Below, one piece after another: positions 22,702-31,501 of a DNA stretch of 64,000 nt. The stretch comes from CAYUET01 sp964443875 (GTDB lineage: Bacteria; Auribacterota; JAFGBW01). Made by a program: the position numbers and the translations under genes. Under the pieces are notes generated by a model. The model did not search any database and was not told the origin of the DNA. It saw only the letters and a program-made list of their open reading frames with translations. Where the stretch lies: NCBI GenBank assembly GCA_964443875.1, contig CAYUET010000003.1, positions 62,001 through 126,000 of the forward strand. Direction: 5' to 3'. The number at the start of each line of letters is the position of its first letter. The first letter of the stretch is position 1.

Positions 22702-24810
22702 ATGAATGTCTGTACTGTAACCGAGTCCTTTTATGGACAAAATATTACTATTGAAACAGGGAAATTGGCCAAGCAGGCGGATGGGGCAGTTACTGTAAGA
22801 TGCGGTGACACGATGGTTCTTGCCACGGTTGTCTCCTCCAAAAAATTAAAGACAGAGGATCAGGACTTTTTCCCCCTGAGTGTGGATTACCGGGAAAGAG
22901 TTACGGCCATGGGACGCTTCAGAGGCGGCTATATGAAGCGTGAAACAAAAGCAACCCAGAAGGAAATTCTTGTTTCCAGACTTACGGATCGTCCCTTAAG
23001 ACCTCTTTTTGAAGAAGGTTTTCTTTATGACGTGATGGTTGAAGTCATGGTTATTTCGGCTGAACCCACACTCGACCCGGATGTTCTCTCCATTCTTGGA
23101 GCTTCAGCGGCATTATCCGTAAGCGCAATCCCTTTTCACGGGCCTGTCGGCGGAGTCAGGGTTGGCCGCGTAGAGGGCAAACTCGTCATCAATCCGAGCA
23201 ATGAACAAAGAAAAATTTCAGACATTGATATCATGATGGCCGGAAACAGAAATGGAATTCTCATGGTTGAAGGTTCTTCCCTGTTCATCAAAGAAGATGA
23301 TTTACTGGAAGCACTCGACTTCGGATATGAAGCCATAAAAAAACAGCTGGATATTCAGGACAAGCTGATCGCCAAGGTTCAGCCTCAAAAAAATCATTTG
23401 CCTCTTTTCCCGGTTGACCGTCAGTTAATGGCCAAAATAAAAGAATATGTGTCTGAACAGGATCTTAAGGAAGCGCTTTATGTTAAGGAAAAAGCCGCCC
23501 GTGCTGACGCTCTGGATGTAAAATTCAAAATAATTCTTGAAAAAGCCCAGGCTGAATTTCCTGAACTCAACCTCACCAGACTCAAGGAAGCCTTCAAGGA
23601 AGTGCAGAGCGAAGTATTAAGAAATACCATTATCAATGAAGGCAAAAGAGCCGATGGAAGAGGCCTTACCAATATCCGGGATATCTGGATCGAAACTTCG
23701 GTTCTCCCCAGAACTCATGGCTCTGCCGTGTTCACCCGTGGCGAAACCCAGGCTTTAGGCGTTATCACCCTGGGCGGCGACCGCGATTGCCAAAAAAGTG
23801 AAGACTTTGGTTCTGATGTCGAAGAAAATTTCTATGTCCATTATACTTTTCCGGGTTACAGCGTCGGCGAAGTAAAACCCAACAGAGGCCCGGGACGCAG
23901 AGAAATCGGGCATGGTGAACTGGCTCAGAGAGCTCTAACCCCCATTATTCCGGAAAAAAGTGAATTCCCCTATGTCATCCGCTACACTTCTGACATTCTG
24001 GAATCCAACGGGTCTTCCTCCATGGCTACTGTTTGCGCCGGCACACTATCCCTTATGGACGCAGGTGTTCCCATTAAAGCCCCTGTTGCAGGTATTGCAA
24101 TGGGTCTTATCATGGAAAAAGGCAAGACCGCCATTTTGTCCGATATTTTAGGTTTGGAAGACTCCCTTGGGGACATGGATTTTAAAGTTGCAGGAACAAA
24201 AGATACTATAACGGCAGTCCAGATGGATATCAAAGTTGAAGGGATTACCAAAGAAGTGATGAAGAAGGCTCTCCTGCAGGCGAAAGAAGGCAGAAATCAT
24301 ATTCTGGGGATTATGGAAAAATCCATGCCTCAGCCTAAGGAGCTCTCTTCACTGGCTCCAAGAATCATTTTTTTAACTATCCCTCAGGATAAAATCGGAA
24401 TGATCATAGGCCCCGGCGGTAAAAACATCAAAAGCTTATGTGAGAGATTCGATGTGGTGATTGATATCAATGATGATGGAAATGTCTCCATTAAAGGCGA
24501 AGAGGCGGAAAAAGCTGAAGCGTGCAAAAATGAAATTTCCCTCATGACCTCTGAAATTGAAGTTGATAAAGTCTACAAAGGAATTGTAAAATCCATTGTT
24601 CAGTTCGGTGCCTTTGTTGAATGCATGCCCGGGAAAGAAGCCCTTCTGCATATTTCCAGGATTTCAAATCAGAGAATCAACAAAGTGGAAGATGTTCTTA
24701 CTCTCGGACAGGCCATTGAAGTCAAATGCATAGACATCGATGAAAAAGGAAGACCTGTCTTAAGCCGAAAAGATCTTTTGAAGGACACCCCAGAACAAAA
24801 AACAGAGTGA
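22702..24810 (+). CDS. pnp: Polyribonucleotide nucleotidyltransferase (PNPase)
   Basis: A 702-residue phosphorolytic 3'-5' exoribonuclease that degrades mRNA and works in RNA turnover complexes. Two RNase PH folds (about residues 13-145 and 310-545) flank an all-helical linker. The second core carries GDMDFKVAGTKD with the acidic catalytic residues near 490-495. A KH domain follows with IGMIIGPGGKNIK near residue 566, then an S1 domain (VYKGIVKSIVQFGAFVE, LLHISRIS) to the C-terminus. Length and domain order are standard. The start ATG has a weak AAAGAGAG upstream. The stop overlaps the next gene's GTG by 4 nt, so translation of the D,D-carboxypeptidase is probably coupled. Confidence 0.98.
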   Translation: MNVCTVTESFYGQNITIETGKLAKQADGAVTVRCGDTMVLATVVSSKKLKTEDQDFFPLSVDYRERVTAMGRFRGGYMKRETKATQKEILVSRLTDRPLRPLFEEGFLYDVMVEVMVISAEPTLDPDVLSILGASAALSVSAIPFHGPVGGVRVGRVEGKLVINPSNEQRKISDIDIMMAGNRNGILMVEGSSLFIKEDDLLEALDFGYEAIKKQLDIQDKLIAKVQPQKNHLPLFPVDRQLMAKIKEYVSEQDLKEALYVKEKAARADALDVKFKIILEKAQAEFPELNLTRLKEAFKEVQSEVLRNTIINEGKRADGRGLTNIRDIWIETSVLPRTHGSAVFTRGETQALGVITLGGDRDCQKSEDFGSDVEENFYVHYTFPGYSVGEVKPNRGPGRREIGHGELAQRALTPIIPEKSEFPYVIRYTSDILESNGSSSMATVCAGTLSLMDAGVPIKAPVAGIAMGLIMEKGKTAILSDILGLEDSLGDMDFKVAGTKDTITAVQMDIKVEGITKEVMKKALLQAKEGRNHILGIMEKSMPQPKELSSLAPRIIFLTIPQDKIGMIIGPGGKNIKSLCERFDVVIDINDDGNVSIKGEEAEKAEACKNEISLMTSEIEVDKVYKGIVKSIVQFGAFVECMPGKEALLHISRISNQRINKVEDVLTLGQAIEVKCIDIDEKGRPVLSRKDLLKDTPEQKTE

Positions 24811-25580
24811 AAAAACAGCACTTCATTTTTTTACTTTTTTTTTCGTATCTCTTTATCTTTCCTGCTGAAATTTTAGGAATGGACAGCAATAAGAAGGGTA
24901 AAAGTGCAAAAAAAATGGTTCTTCCATCAGAAACTGAATATCTTCTTGGTCAGTTTAAGGCGTCAAGACATCCTGATTTCAGGAAAGTCAAAGCCGATTA
25001 TTCAGATGGTCCGCCGCATTATCTCCGAAAAGAAGCGGCGGACGCATTTGAAAAAATGGCCGCAGACGCTAAAAAAGAAAGAATTAAACTGCGCATTGTT
25101 TCCGGATTCCGTTCCTTTGACTATCAGAAAATGATATGGGAGGAAAAATTCAACGGATTCAGAGAAGTAGAAAACCAGAATCTGAACCAGGTTTTTCTTA
25201 ATAATCCTGCAGCAAAAGTATTAAAAATTCTGAGATATTCTGCCGCCCCGGGGTCCTCCAGGCACCACTGGGGTACCGATATGGATCTCAACTCTGTTGA
25301 AAGCGCCTATTTTAAAACCAAAGAAGGGCAAAAGATTTATGATTGGCTTAAAACCAATGCCCGGAACTATGGTTTTTTCCAGCCCTATTCTCCGGGCCGG
25401 AAAAATGGATATCAGGATGAAGAATGGCATTGGTCTTATTTTCCGATCAGTTCGTCCCTGTTAAAAAAATTCACCCAAACCATATCCCCCGAAATGATCC
25501 AAGGTTTTAAAGGAGACGATCATCTTCCTCAGAATTTTTATGAGGACTATATTCTAGGGATCGCCCATGAGCCTTCATGA
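24807..25580 (+). CDS. VanY-type D-alanyl-D-alanine carboxypeptidase (peptidase M15B)
   Basis: A 257-residue exported zinc peptidase that trims the peptide stems of peptidoglycan. Residues 1-24 form a signal peptide or anchor ending near AEILG. The M15B core shows IVSGFRSFDYQKMI, then SSRHHWGTDMDL with zinc ligands H153 and D160, and DEEWHWSY with catalytic E206 and zinc ligand H208. All expected metal-site residues are present, so it should be active. It starts with GTG overlapping the pnp stop and itself overlaps the following glucosaminidase-like gene, which suggests a small cell-wall module transcribed behind rpsO-pnp. Confidence 0.9.
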   Translation: MKKQHFIFLLFFSYLFIFPAEILGMDSNKKGKSAKKMVLPSETEYLLGQFKASRHPDFRKVKADYSDGPPHYLRKEAADAFEKMAADAKKERIKLRIVSGFRSFDYQKMIWEEKFNGFREVENQNLNQVFLNNPAAKVLKILRYSAAPGSSRHHWGTDMDLNSVESAYFKTKEGQKIYDWLKTNARNYGFFQPYSPGRKNGYQDEEWHWSYFPISSSLLKKFTQTISPEMIQGFKGDDHLPQNFYEDYILGIAHEPS

Positions 25581-26514
25581 TTTTAAAAGATCCTCCATTG
25601 ATCATGCCCCGGTAAAAAGAATCAGCATCCTGTCTTTTATTGTTTTTATCGCCCTGATTTTATTATTCATTGCTGTTCAAAAATCATTTAAAAAACGTTC
25701 CCCGGCATCCCCTCCCTCTCCTTCGATCCAGGAAAAAGAGGTCATTACTTATGAATGGGACCAGCTTATTCTTCATATGCGAAAAGAAGGGTATTCTCAC
25801 TGGGAAAAAAAAGAAATCGTGAAATTCATTAAGAACTGCACCCCGCTTATCCTGTCAGAATGTCTCAAAAAAGGAGCCCCTCCGGCATCCATATTATCCA
25901 TTGCCTGCCTTGAATCCGGCTATGGTAAAAGCTATGTCTCCCGGGTGAGCGGCAACATCCTTTCTTTAAATGCCCTGGAGACAGAAACAGCGCTTCCCCC
26001 TCTTCAGCTCCCGGTTGTCGGGCATAACGACTATATTATTGACACCCAGAGACTAAAAAAAATCCTTGCCACGGGTAATGAAATCAAGGTTGTCAAAAGG
26101 CCCCCCTCTCTGAAAAAAGATTACAGACCCCAGCAAATTGCCGGAGGCTTTACGGAACTTGACTATTTTTTATATCATCCGGAAGAAAAACTCAGCGCCT
26201 GGCAAAATAATATCAAAGACCTTCTTTACAACAGGATTTCAGACAAAAGCGCTTATAGTGCCTACCGGGAAACAAATGCCTTATGCCTGCGTATAAAAAT
26301 AAACAGGAGCATCACCCTCTTGTTTTCCAATAAAACGTCCACCCATTTTCTATCCCTGATCGGCGGCAGACCTCAATCCTATAATGCCAATTTTTCCTGG
26401 CGTCAGAAAACGCAGAACATCGTCTACTCGATGGGATTGGATGTTTATTTCAGGAATTATCTGATGCTTTATAAAAAAGAATTCGACCTTTCAGAATGGA
26501 AATATGATATTTAA
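25567..26514 (+). CDS. Membrane-anchored glucosaminidase-like protein (Bax/FlgJ-type fold)
   Basis: A 315-residue protein with one N-terminal membrane helix (about residues 18-38) followed by a Pro-rich linker and a periplasmic domain. PASILSIACLESGYGKSYVS resembles the catalytic loop of N-acetylglucosaminidases and Bax-type proteins (ALESGWGTS), with E116 as the likely acid. The following SGNILSLNA matches the usual N-L-F/S-L-G/N stretch. A glycan-strand-cleaving role in peptidoglycan is inferred; the fold call rests on one motif region plus topology. It overlaps the VanY-type gene by 14 nt and its stop overlaps the stop of the convergent ligase gene. Confidence 0.65.
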   Translation: MSLHDFKRSSIDHAPVKRISILSFIVFIALILLFIAVQKSFKKRSPASPPSPSIQEKEVITYEWDQLILHMRKEGYSHWEKKEIVKFIKNCTPLILSECLKKGAPPASILSIACLESGYGKSYVSRVSGNILSLNALETETALPPLQLPVVGHNDYIIDTQRLKKILATGNEIKVVKRPPSLKKDYRPQQIAGGFTELDYFLYHPEEKLSAWQNNIKDLLYNRISDKSAYSAYRETNALCLRIKINRSITLLFSNKTSTHFLSLIGGRPQSYNANFSWRQKTQNIVYSMGLDVYFRNYLMLYKKEFDLSEWKYDI

Positions 26515-28187
26515 TCCGGTTTTACGGTATTCCCCGGCGCCTTTTTATTCAGCAGCTGAAAACGCTGTTCAAGGGTTGCCTGATTTATCGCTGCAGGCTC
26601 AAAATCAGGGGCCGCTTTTTTGATTTTTTCGTATAAATCCATTGCTTTTTCCCCTTTTCCCATGAAATCCAGGGCAACGGCCCATCCGAATAAAGGTCCA
26701 CAGGTATAAGAATAATAAGCCGACTGTTTAAAATGATATTCGGCTTTAATAAAATCACGATAATCCAGATACTTCTTCGCCAGCCCATATTGATAGAGCT
26801 TGGAATAAGGATTATAGGAAACAGCCTTTTCCGCATATTCCAGATCCTTCAGCCCCGGGGAATTCCCGGTATAAGCCCTGGTATAAAAATAATACGCGGC
26901 TGTATTATGGTAAAGGATGATCAGATATAAAACAAGGGCGAGTACAAAAATTTCGGTCATGAGAAAAGTACCCGAACGGTTTGTTTTCCATTGTAAGCCC
27001 GTTATTTGACGGGGGGGGGACTTTCCGGAAAACCCCATGAACAGTAAAAGACAAAGAAAGGTCGTAGCCGGCATCCTGAAAGGAAAGGATATGAATGAAC
27101 AGAAGACCATGAGGAATAGTCCTGAATAAAAAAGCAGAGAGGAATCAGAACGTCTGAAACGGTTATAAAATTCGTTAAAAAAGAAAAGGCAAAGCCCCAT
27201 GACCAGAAAAAGACCGGGGTATCCATATTCAACAAAAAAATGAAGGAATTCGTTATGAGCCCATTCCACGGGGATGGCCATTGAGCCCTTATAATCCAGC
27301 GGATTCCGGATTAAACTTCCCGTCAGGAGGATTGAATAAAAAGGCTCAAAGTTTCCAATTCCTGTCCCCCAGAAGGGAACCTTCTGCCAATGCTCAAAAA
27401 TCAATCTCCAGATGGAAAGTCTGTCTCCCAAAGAATGAATTACAGAATGTCTGAAAAGCAATATCCATAAGGGAAACAGGGAAATCCCTCCCCACAGCAC
27501 CCGGTTTAAAAATGTTTTTTTCAGGATAAAGGCAAGGCTGAAGAGTAAACAGAAAATACTTAAGAAACTCAAAGCGACTGAATCTGAAAAAAAAATCAGC
27601 CACAAAAAATTTGCGCAAAAAAGGACAATAAAAAAAATCCGTTCTTGTGTATTCCTTGAATTCTGACAGGCAAAAGCCTGAACAGGCAAAAGGACCAGAA
27701 ACCATGTTCCCATAAAATGGGAATGTCCAAAAATCAAAGACTCTTCAGTTCTCCCTGAACTCATCCAGGCATAAAGCAGGTAAGGAAGAAGAAAATAGGA
27801 GGCAAGCCGGGAAAATACAGACTCAAAATTATGAAAACCGGGTAAATAATTCAAATAAACAAAAGTTAAAAAAAAGACATTCAACAGGGGCAGCAGGCTG
27901 TATTTATTTCCATTCAGTACTCCATGAAAAAGACAGTATCCCAGAAGAATGGAAAAAATGTAAAATAAGGAAGAGTGAGGAATGTAAAAAACGGGATTAT
28001 GTCTGAATAAAAGCCTTAAGGCCAAAACAAGGGATAAAATTCCGGCAACAATTGTAAGTCCATAGACAAAGGGCTCAACCAAGGGCAACAGAGAAAAGAG
28101 AGGAAATCCTAATACAAGGATGGAAAAGAATGTTGACACTCTGTTTCCATTATTGTTACAACTTTTTATCTTTAAACATTGAAGCAT
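26511..28187 (-). CDS. O-antigen ligase/polymerase-type membrane protein with C-terminal TPRs
   Basis: A 558-residue polytopic protein with about ten to twelve hydrophobic helices in residues 15-435. The large periplasmic loop contains RLSIWRLIFEHWQKVPFWGT, GIGNFEPFY and then WAHNEFLHFFVEYGYPGLFL, the Wzy_C/WaaL signature in which R, H and the AHNxxL motif are typical. The C-terminal 110 residues look like tetratricopeptide repeats (AEYHFKQSAYYSY, ALDFMGKGEKAMDLYEKI). The family joins sugar chains to lipid or protein acceptors in the envelope; the substrate cannot be read. A GTG at 28139 preceded by GGAA could be the true start, which would free about 50 nt for a promoter between this gene and the divergent LamG gene. 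Confidence 0.75.
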   Translation of the reverse strand: MLQCLKIKSCNNNGNRVSTFFSILVLGFPLFSLLPLVEPFVYGLTIVAGILSLVLALRLLFRHNPVFYIPHSSLFYIFSILLGYCLFHGVLNGNKYSLLPLLNVFFLTFVYLNYLPGFHNFESVFSRLASYFLLPYLLYAWMSSGRTEESLIFGHSHFMGTWFLVLLPVQAFACQNSRNTQERIFFIVLFCANFLWLIFFSDSVALSFLSIFCLLFSLAFILKKTFLNRVLWGGISLFPLWILLFRHSVIHSLGDRLSIWRLIFEHWQKVPFWGTGIGNFEPFYSILLTGSLIRNPLDYKGSMAIPVEWAHNEFLHFFVEYGYPGLFLVMGLCLFFFNEFYNRFRRSDSSLLFYSGLFLMVFCSFISFPFRMPATTFLCLLLFMGFSGKSPPRQITGLQWKTNRSGTFLMTEIFVLALVLYLIILYHNTAAYYFYTRAYTGNSPGLKDLEYAEKAVSYNPYSKLYQYGLAKKYLDYRDFIKAEYHFKQSAYYSYTCGPLFGWAVALDFMGKGEKAMDLYEKIKKAAPDFEPAAINQATLEQRFQLLNKKAPGNTVKPD

Positions 28188-28192
28188 AAACG

Positions 28193-31100
28193 ATGGTCTT
28201 TATGAAATCAAAATATTTATTATTATATTTATTATTTGCATTGAATGTATTTCCTTCTCCAGAGGAAAACGGCAGTCTGATTCCCTTCAATCATTCCGTT
28301 CTCGCCCTTGATTTTGAAAATGTTTTGTCTGACGCTCTCAAAGATTCCAGTTTTAGTCAAAATAATATTCTTTCCCCCTCCTCTCCTGCGTTAGTCCCGG
28401 GCATCTATGGCGTTGGATTAAAAACAGGGTTTTCCGCCGGGGCTTTGGTTGTCGAGCATTCGGCTCAATTAAAAATGAATGAAGACCTCACCGTTTCGCT
28501 CTGGCTGAAACCGGACAGTTTCGGTCAGCGGAAAAAAATTTTCAGCAAAAGGAAAAAAGAGAGCCTTCAGGATTTTTTAACCCTGGCAGAAGACAATGGA
28601 ATCTTCTATGCCGCGTGCGGGAAAGGGAGCAACTTTGTCATCACCCCCAAAAACACTTCGCTGGAACTGAATAAATGGCAGCATCTGGCTTTGACTTTGA
28701 ATCTGAAAACCCAGCTTCTTTCACTTTATTTAAACGGAAAAAAAATTCATGAATTAACCTGTCCCTATTCTCTTTCAGACTCTGATGCGAATCTTTCTGT
28801 GGGAGGAGATTATGAAGGAAGTTCGGATTTTTTTGAAGGATCTTTTGATGACATCCTGGTTTTAAATACAGCCTTAAATGAAAAACAGATCCAGAATTTC
28901 TACCTTTATGAACTCAACAAAACTCTGGCCCCGCCTATAAAAGAACTTCTCCTGAAAAGGGGGCTGAACTTTTACCTTCCTTTTGACACTCTTTTTAACA
29001 ATACCGTTTATTCTTTACCCGATATCGCCTGCAAAGGAAACGTACTCGGACAAGGGATATCCCTCACCGAAGGACACCAAAGAGGAGGCCTCTTGTTTTC
29101 AAACCCCTCGGACCAGATTTTTTTCCCGGAAATACCCCCTGTTTTGTTATCGTCCGATTTTTCTCTCACCTTCTGGATCCGGCCTTCTGATCCGGATGGA
29201 ATTCAGAAACTTTTTTCGTTTCTATCCCCTGACAAAACTCCTATATTGACGCTCGCTCTTGATGACAATAGGATGATTTCCTCTCTTGATCCGGGATTCA
29301 AAAAATCTCTGTCACTTAAAGCAGACACCAAAATATTAAAAAACCAATGGCATCTCATCACTTTCAATTATTATAAAGATTCCAATGAAATGGAAGTATT
29401 CATCAATGCAGAACAAAGTGAAAAATCCCAGTTTAAAATCACCCCGTCTTTCAATCAGACAAGCCTTCAAATCGGAGGGTATCATGAAAATGAAGAAAAT
29501 TTTTATAAAGGGACCCTGGATGAGGTAAAATTTCATAATCATTGTTTGAATTCCAATGATATTCTTCAGGAAATAAACGGGGCTCTCCCCTCTCTGAATA
29601 AAGAACTCTGGCAATGGCCAACCGATTTATCAAAATCAGGCCTGATTGCCTATTATCCGATGGACTGGAGCTCCCCTTTCAGTCTTCTGGATATCTCTTC
29701 TCTGAATAACCCCGCGGGTATTAAAAAATCCTCGCCTTCAGCCTTTTTTGTTAAAGGACATTCAGGCTTGGGACTTCATTTCAATAATACTCATTTACCC
29801 CTTCCTTCAAACTTCTATTTTTCCAACTTGAACAGCTTTTCCTTCTGTGCATGGATTCTGCCTGAAAAAACGGATTCCAGAAGCTGGATCTTTCATAAAA
29901 CGATTAAAAACACCCCCCCCTACCTGGGTTTGGGCATTGAAAACGGTAAGTTTTTTATTGAAGCCGGGAATGGAGTTGAAAAACATTATAATTCCGAACT
30001 TTCCTCCATACTTCCCGGCAGCTGGACGCACGTCACCTTTTGTTATGAAAGCCTGAATCAGCAGATCACTGTCTTTATTAACGGTTCACAAGCAATCGAA
30101 GACACCCTTAAATTTCCCCTGGAACTACCCTCCGGTTCTTTTATACTCGGAGGTTATTCTGATTCAAATTTTAAAGGAATCCTGGATGAAATAAAATTTT
30201 TCAAGGGGGTTGTTTCTCCGGAATTGACCAAATCTCTTATGAAAGACCTGCAATTTAAATTTCCATTTACTTTTGAGTCCCCTGTAAAAAAAGAAGCGGA
30301 CGTCCCTGCACCTCCTCCGGCAATACAGACTCAGACTAAAATTCCAGAACAAACCCTGACAGTAATTCCAGAACAAAAAAAACGTGAACCGGCTGTACAA
30401 AATCCGATTAAACCTTCCCTTCCCTCTTCTCCTCCGAGCCTGTCTTCCACGAGTCCTGCTGTTTACGCCCCGGTCCTGGAAAAAGACAGTAATCTTAATG
30501 CCGATCTGCTTGTCTTTTATGAACCGCAGCGTCCTTTTCCTTATAAATTAAACAACATCAGTTATTATAAAAAAAATCATCTGATTTCCCATTTCTCCTT
30601 TGAAACGCAATCCCTTAAAGAAACGGAAGATGAACTTAAATCCCCCATTGCTTTGGAATTTGATGAGAATCATTCTCCTGTCCCTGTTCCCGGAATAATC
30701 GGAAAAGGCGTCTATATTCAGCAGAAGGAACACTTATCCCTTTCAGATATCAAACTGCGGTTTCCTCATAATAATTTCACCCTTGAAATTTCCGTTTTCC
30801 CTCTGGCTTTTTCCAAAAACAACTCCTCCTTTCTTTCTTTCGTAAATAAAGATAAACAGGATATCCTCTCCTTTGAACTGTCTCAGGATACCCTTACCGC
30901 TGTAGATGAAATGGATGATATTCATGAGACCCCTGTCAGACTCATGGAAAAAAACTGGCAAACGCTCATGTTTTCCTATAACCCCGAATCCAATATGTTC
31001 TATTTATTTAAAAACAACACCCTCATCCATAAATTCAGAATCCAGCTGAATCTTGCCCAATCTTTTAACCTGGTTTTCGGGAAAGCCTCCAAAATGTCTT

Positions 31101-31501
31101 CTGAATTCGTTTTGGATGAAATTAAAATTTATCAGCACACTTTTGAGCAGACTGTTTCCGAAGTAGTGATTCCTGAAAATCCCAGAATCACCCTTTCACA
31201 AACCCAATTCAAAGCCCCCCTTCCTGAATCTCTGGGGGTCGCTCTTTATTGCAAAAATGCCTCGGAGTTCATGATGAGTTACGACCCCGCTTTTATTGAC
31301 GGCCGCTGGAAACCCCTTAAAAATCATATCGAGATCCCCTTGACCAAAACTTCCGGAAAACATACGGTCTACTGCAAATTTAAAAATGAATACGGCTTTG
31401 AATCCCAAGCGGTTAAAGCCCAATACGAAATCTCCAGACAAAATAATGAGATCAAATTTGTAAATCCCATTCATAAATCCGTCATTCCGGGAAAAAGATA
31501 A
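28193..31501 (+). CDS. Exported protein with four LamG/concanavalin-A-like domains
   Basis: A 1102-residue protein. A hydrophobic N-terminus (KYLLLYLLFALNVFPSP) is a signal peptide; ATG 28202 is an alternative start three codons in. Four LamG-like beta-sandwiches follow, each with a conserved ending: GSFDDILVLNTALNEKQI, GTLDEVKFHNHCLNSNDI, GILDEIKFFKGVVSPEL and FVLDEIKIYQHTF. A Pro/Thr/Gln-rich linker (about residues 700-770) separates the third and fourth. The last 110 residues look like an Ig/Fn3-type domain (KHTVYCKFKNEYGFESQAV). LamG domains usually bind sugars or proteins, so a surface adhesion or matrix role is inferred. Its stop abuts the next ATG with no gap. Confidence 0.8.
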   Translation: MVFMKSKYLLLYLLFALNVFPSPEENGSLIPFNHSVLALDFENVLSDALKDSSFSQNNILSPSSPALVPGIYGVGLKTGFSAGALVVEHSAQLKMNEDLTVSLWLKPDSFGQRKKIFSKRKKESLQDFLTLAEDNGIFYAACGKGSNFVITPKNTSLELNKWQHLALTLNLKTQLLSLYLNGKKIHELTCPYSLSDSDANLSVGGDYEGSSDFFEGSFDDILVLNTALNEKQIQNFYLYELNKTLAPPIKELLLKRGLNFYLPFDTLFNNTVYSLPDIACKGNVLGQGISLTEGHQRGGLLFSNPSDQIFFPEIPPVLLSSDFSLTFWIRPSDPDGIQKLFSFLSPDKTPILTLALDDNRMISSLDPGFKKSLSLKADTKILKNQWHLITFNYYKDSNEMEVFINAEQSEKSQFKITPSFNQTSLQIGGYHENEENFYKGTLDEVKFHNHCLNSNDILQEINGALPSLNKELWQWPTDLSKSGLIAYYPMDWSSPFSLLDISSLNNPAGIKKSSPSAFFVKGHSGLGLHFNNTHLPLPSNFYFSNLNSFSFCAWILPEKTDSRSWIFHKTIKNTPPYLGLGIENGKFFIEAGNGVEKHYNSELSSILPGSWTHVTFCYESLNQQITVFINGSQAIEDTLKFPLELPSGSFILGGYSDSNFKGILDEIKFFKGVVSPELTKSLMKDLQFKFPFTFESPVKKEADVPAPPPAIQTQTKIPEQTLTVIPEQKKREPAVQNPIKPSLPSSPPSLSSTSPAVYAPVLEKDSNLNADLLVFYEPQRPFPYKLNNISYYKKNHLISHFSFETQSLKETEDELKSPIALEFDENHSPVPVPGIIGKGVYIQQKEHLSLSDIKLRFPHNNFTLEISVFPLAFSKNNSSFLSFVNKDKQDILSFELSQDTLTAVDEMDDIHETPVRLMEKNWQTLMFSYNPESNMFYLFKNNTLIHKFRIQLNLAQSFNLVFGKASKMSSEFVLDEIKIYQHTFEQTVSEVVIPENPRITLSQTQFKAPLPESLGVALYCKNASEFMMSYDPAFIDGRWKPLKNHIEIPLTKTSGKHTVYCKFKNEYGFESQAVKAQYEISRQNNEIKFVNPIHKSVIPGKR

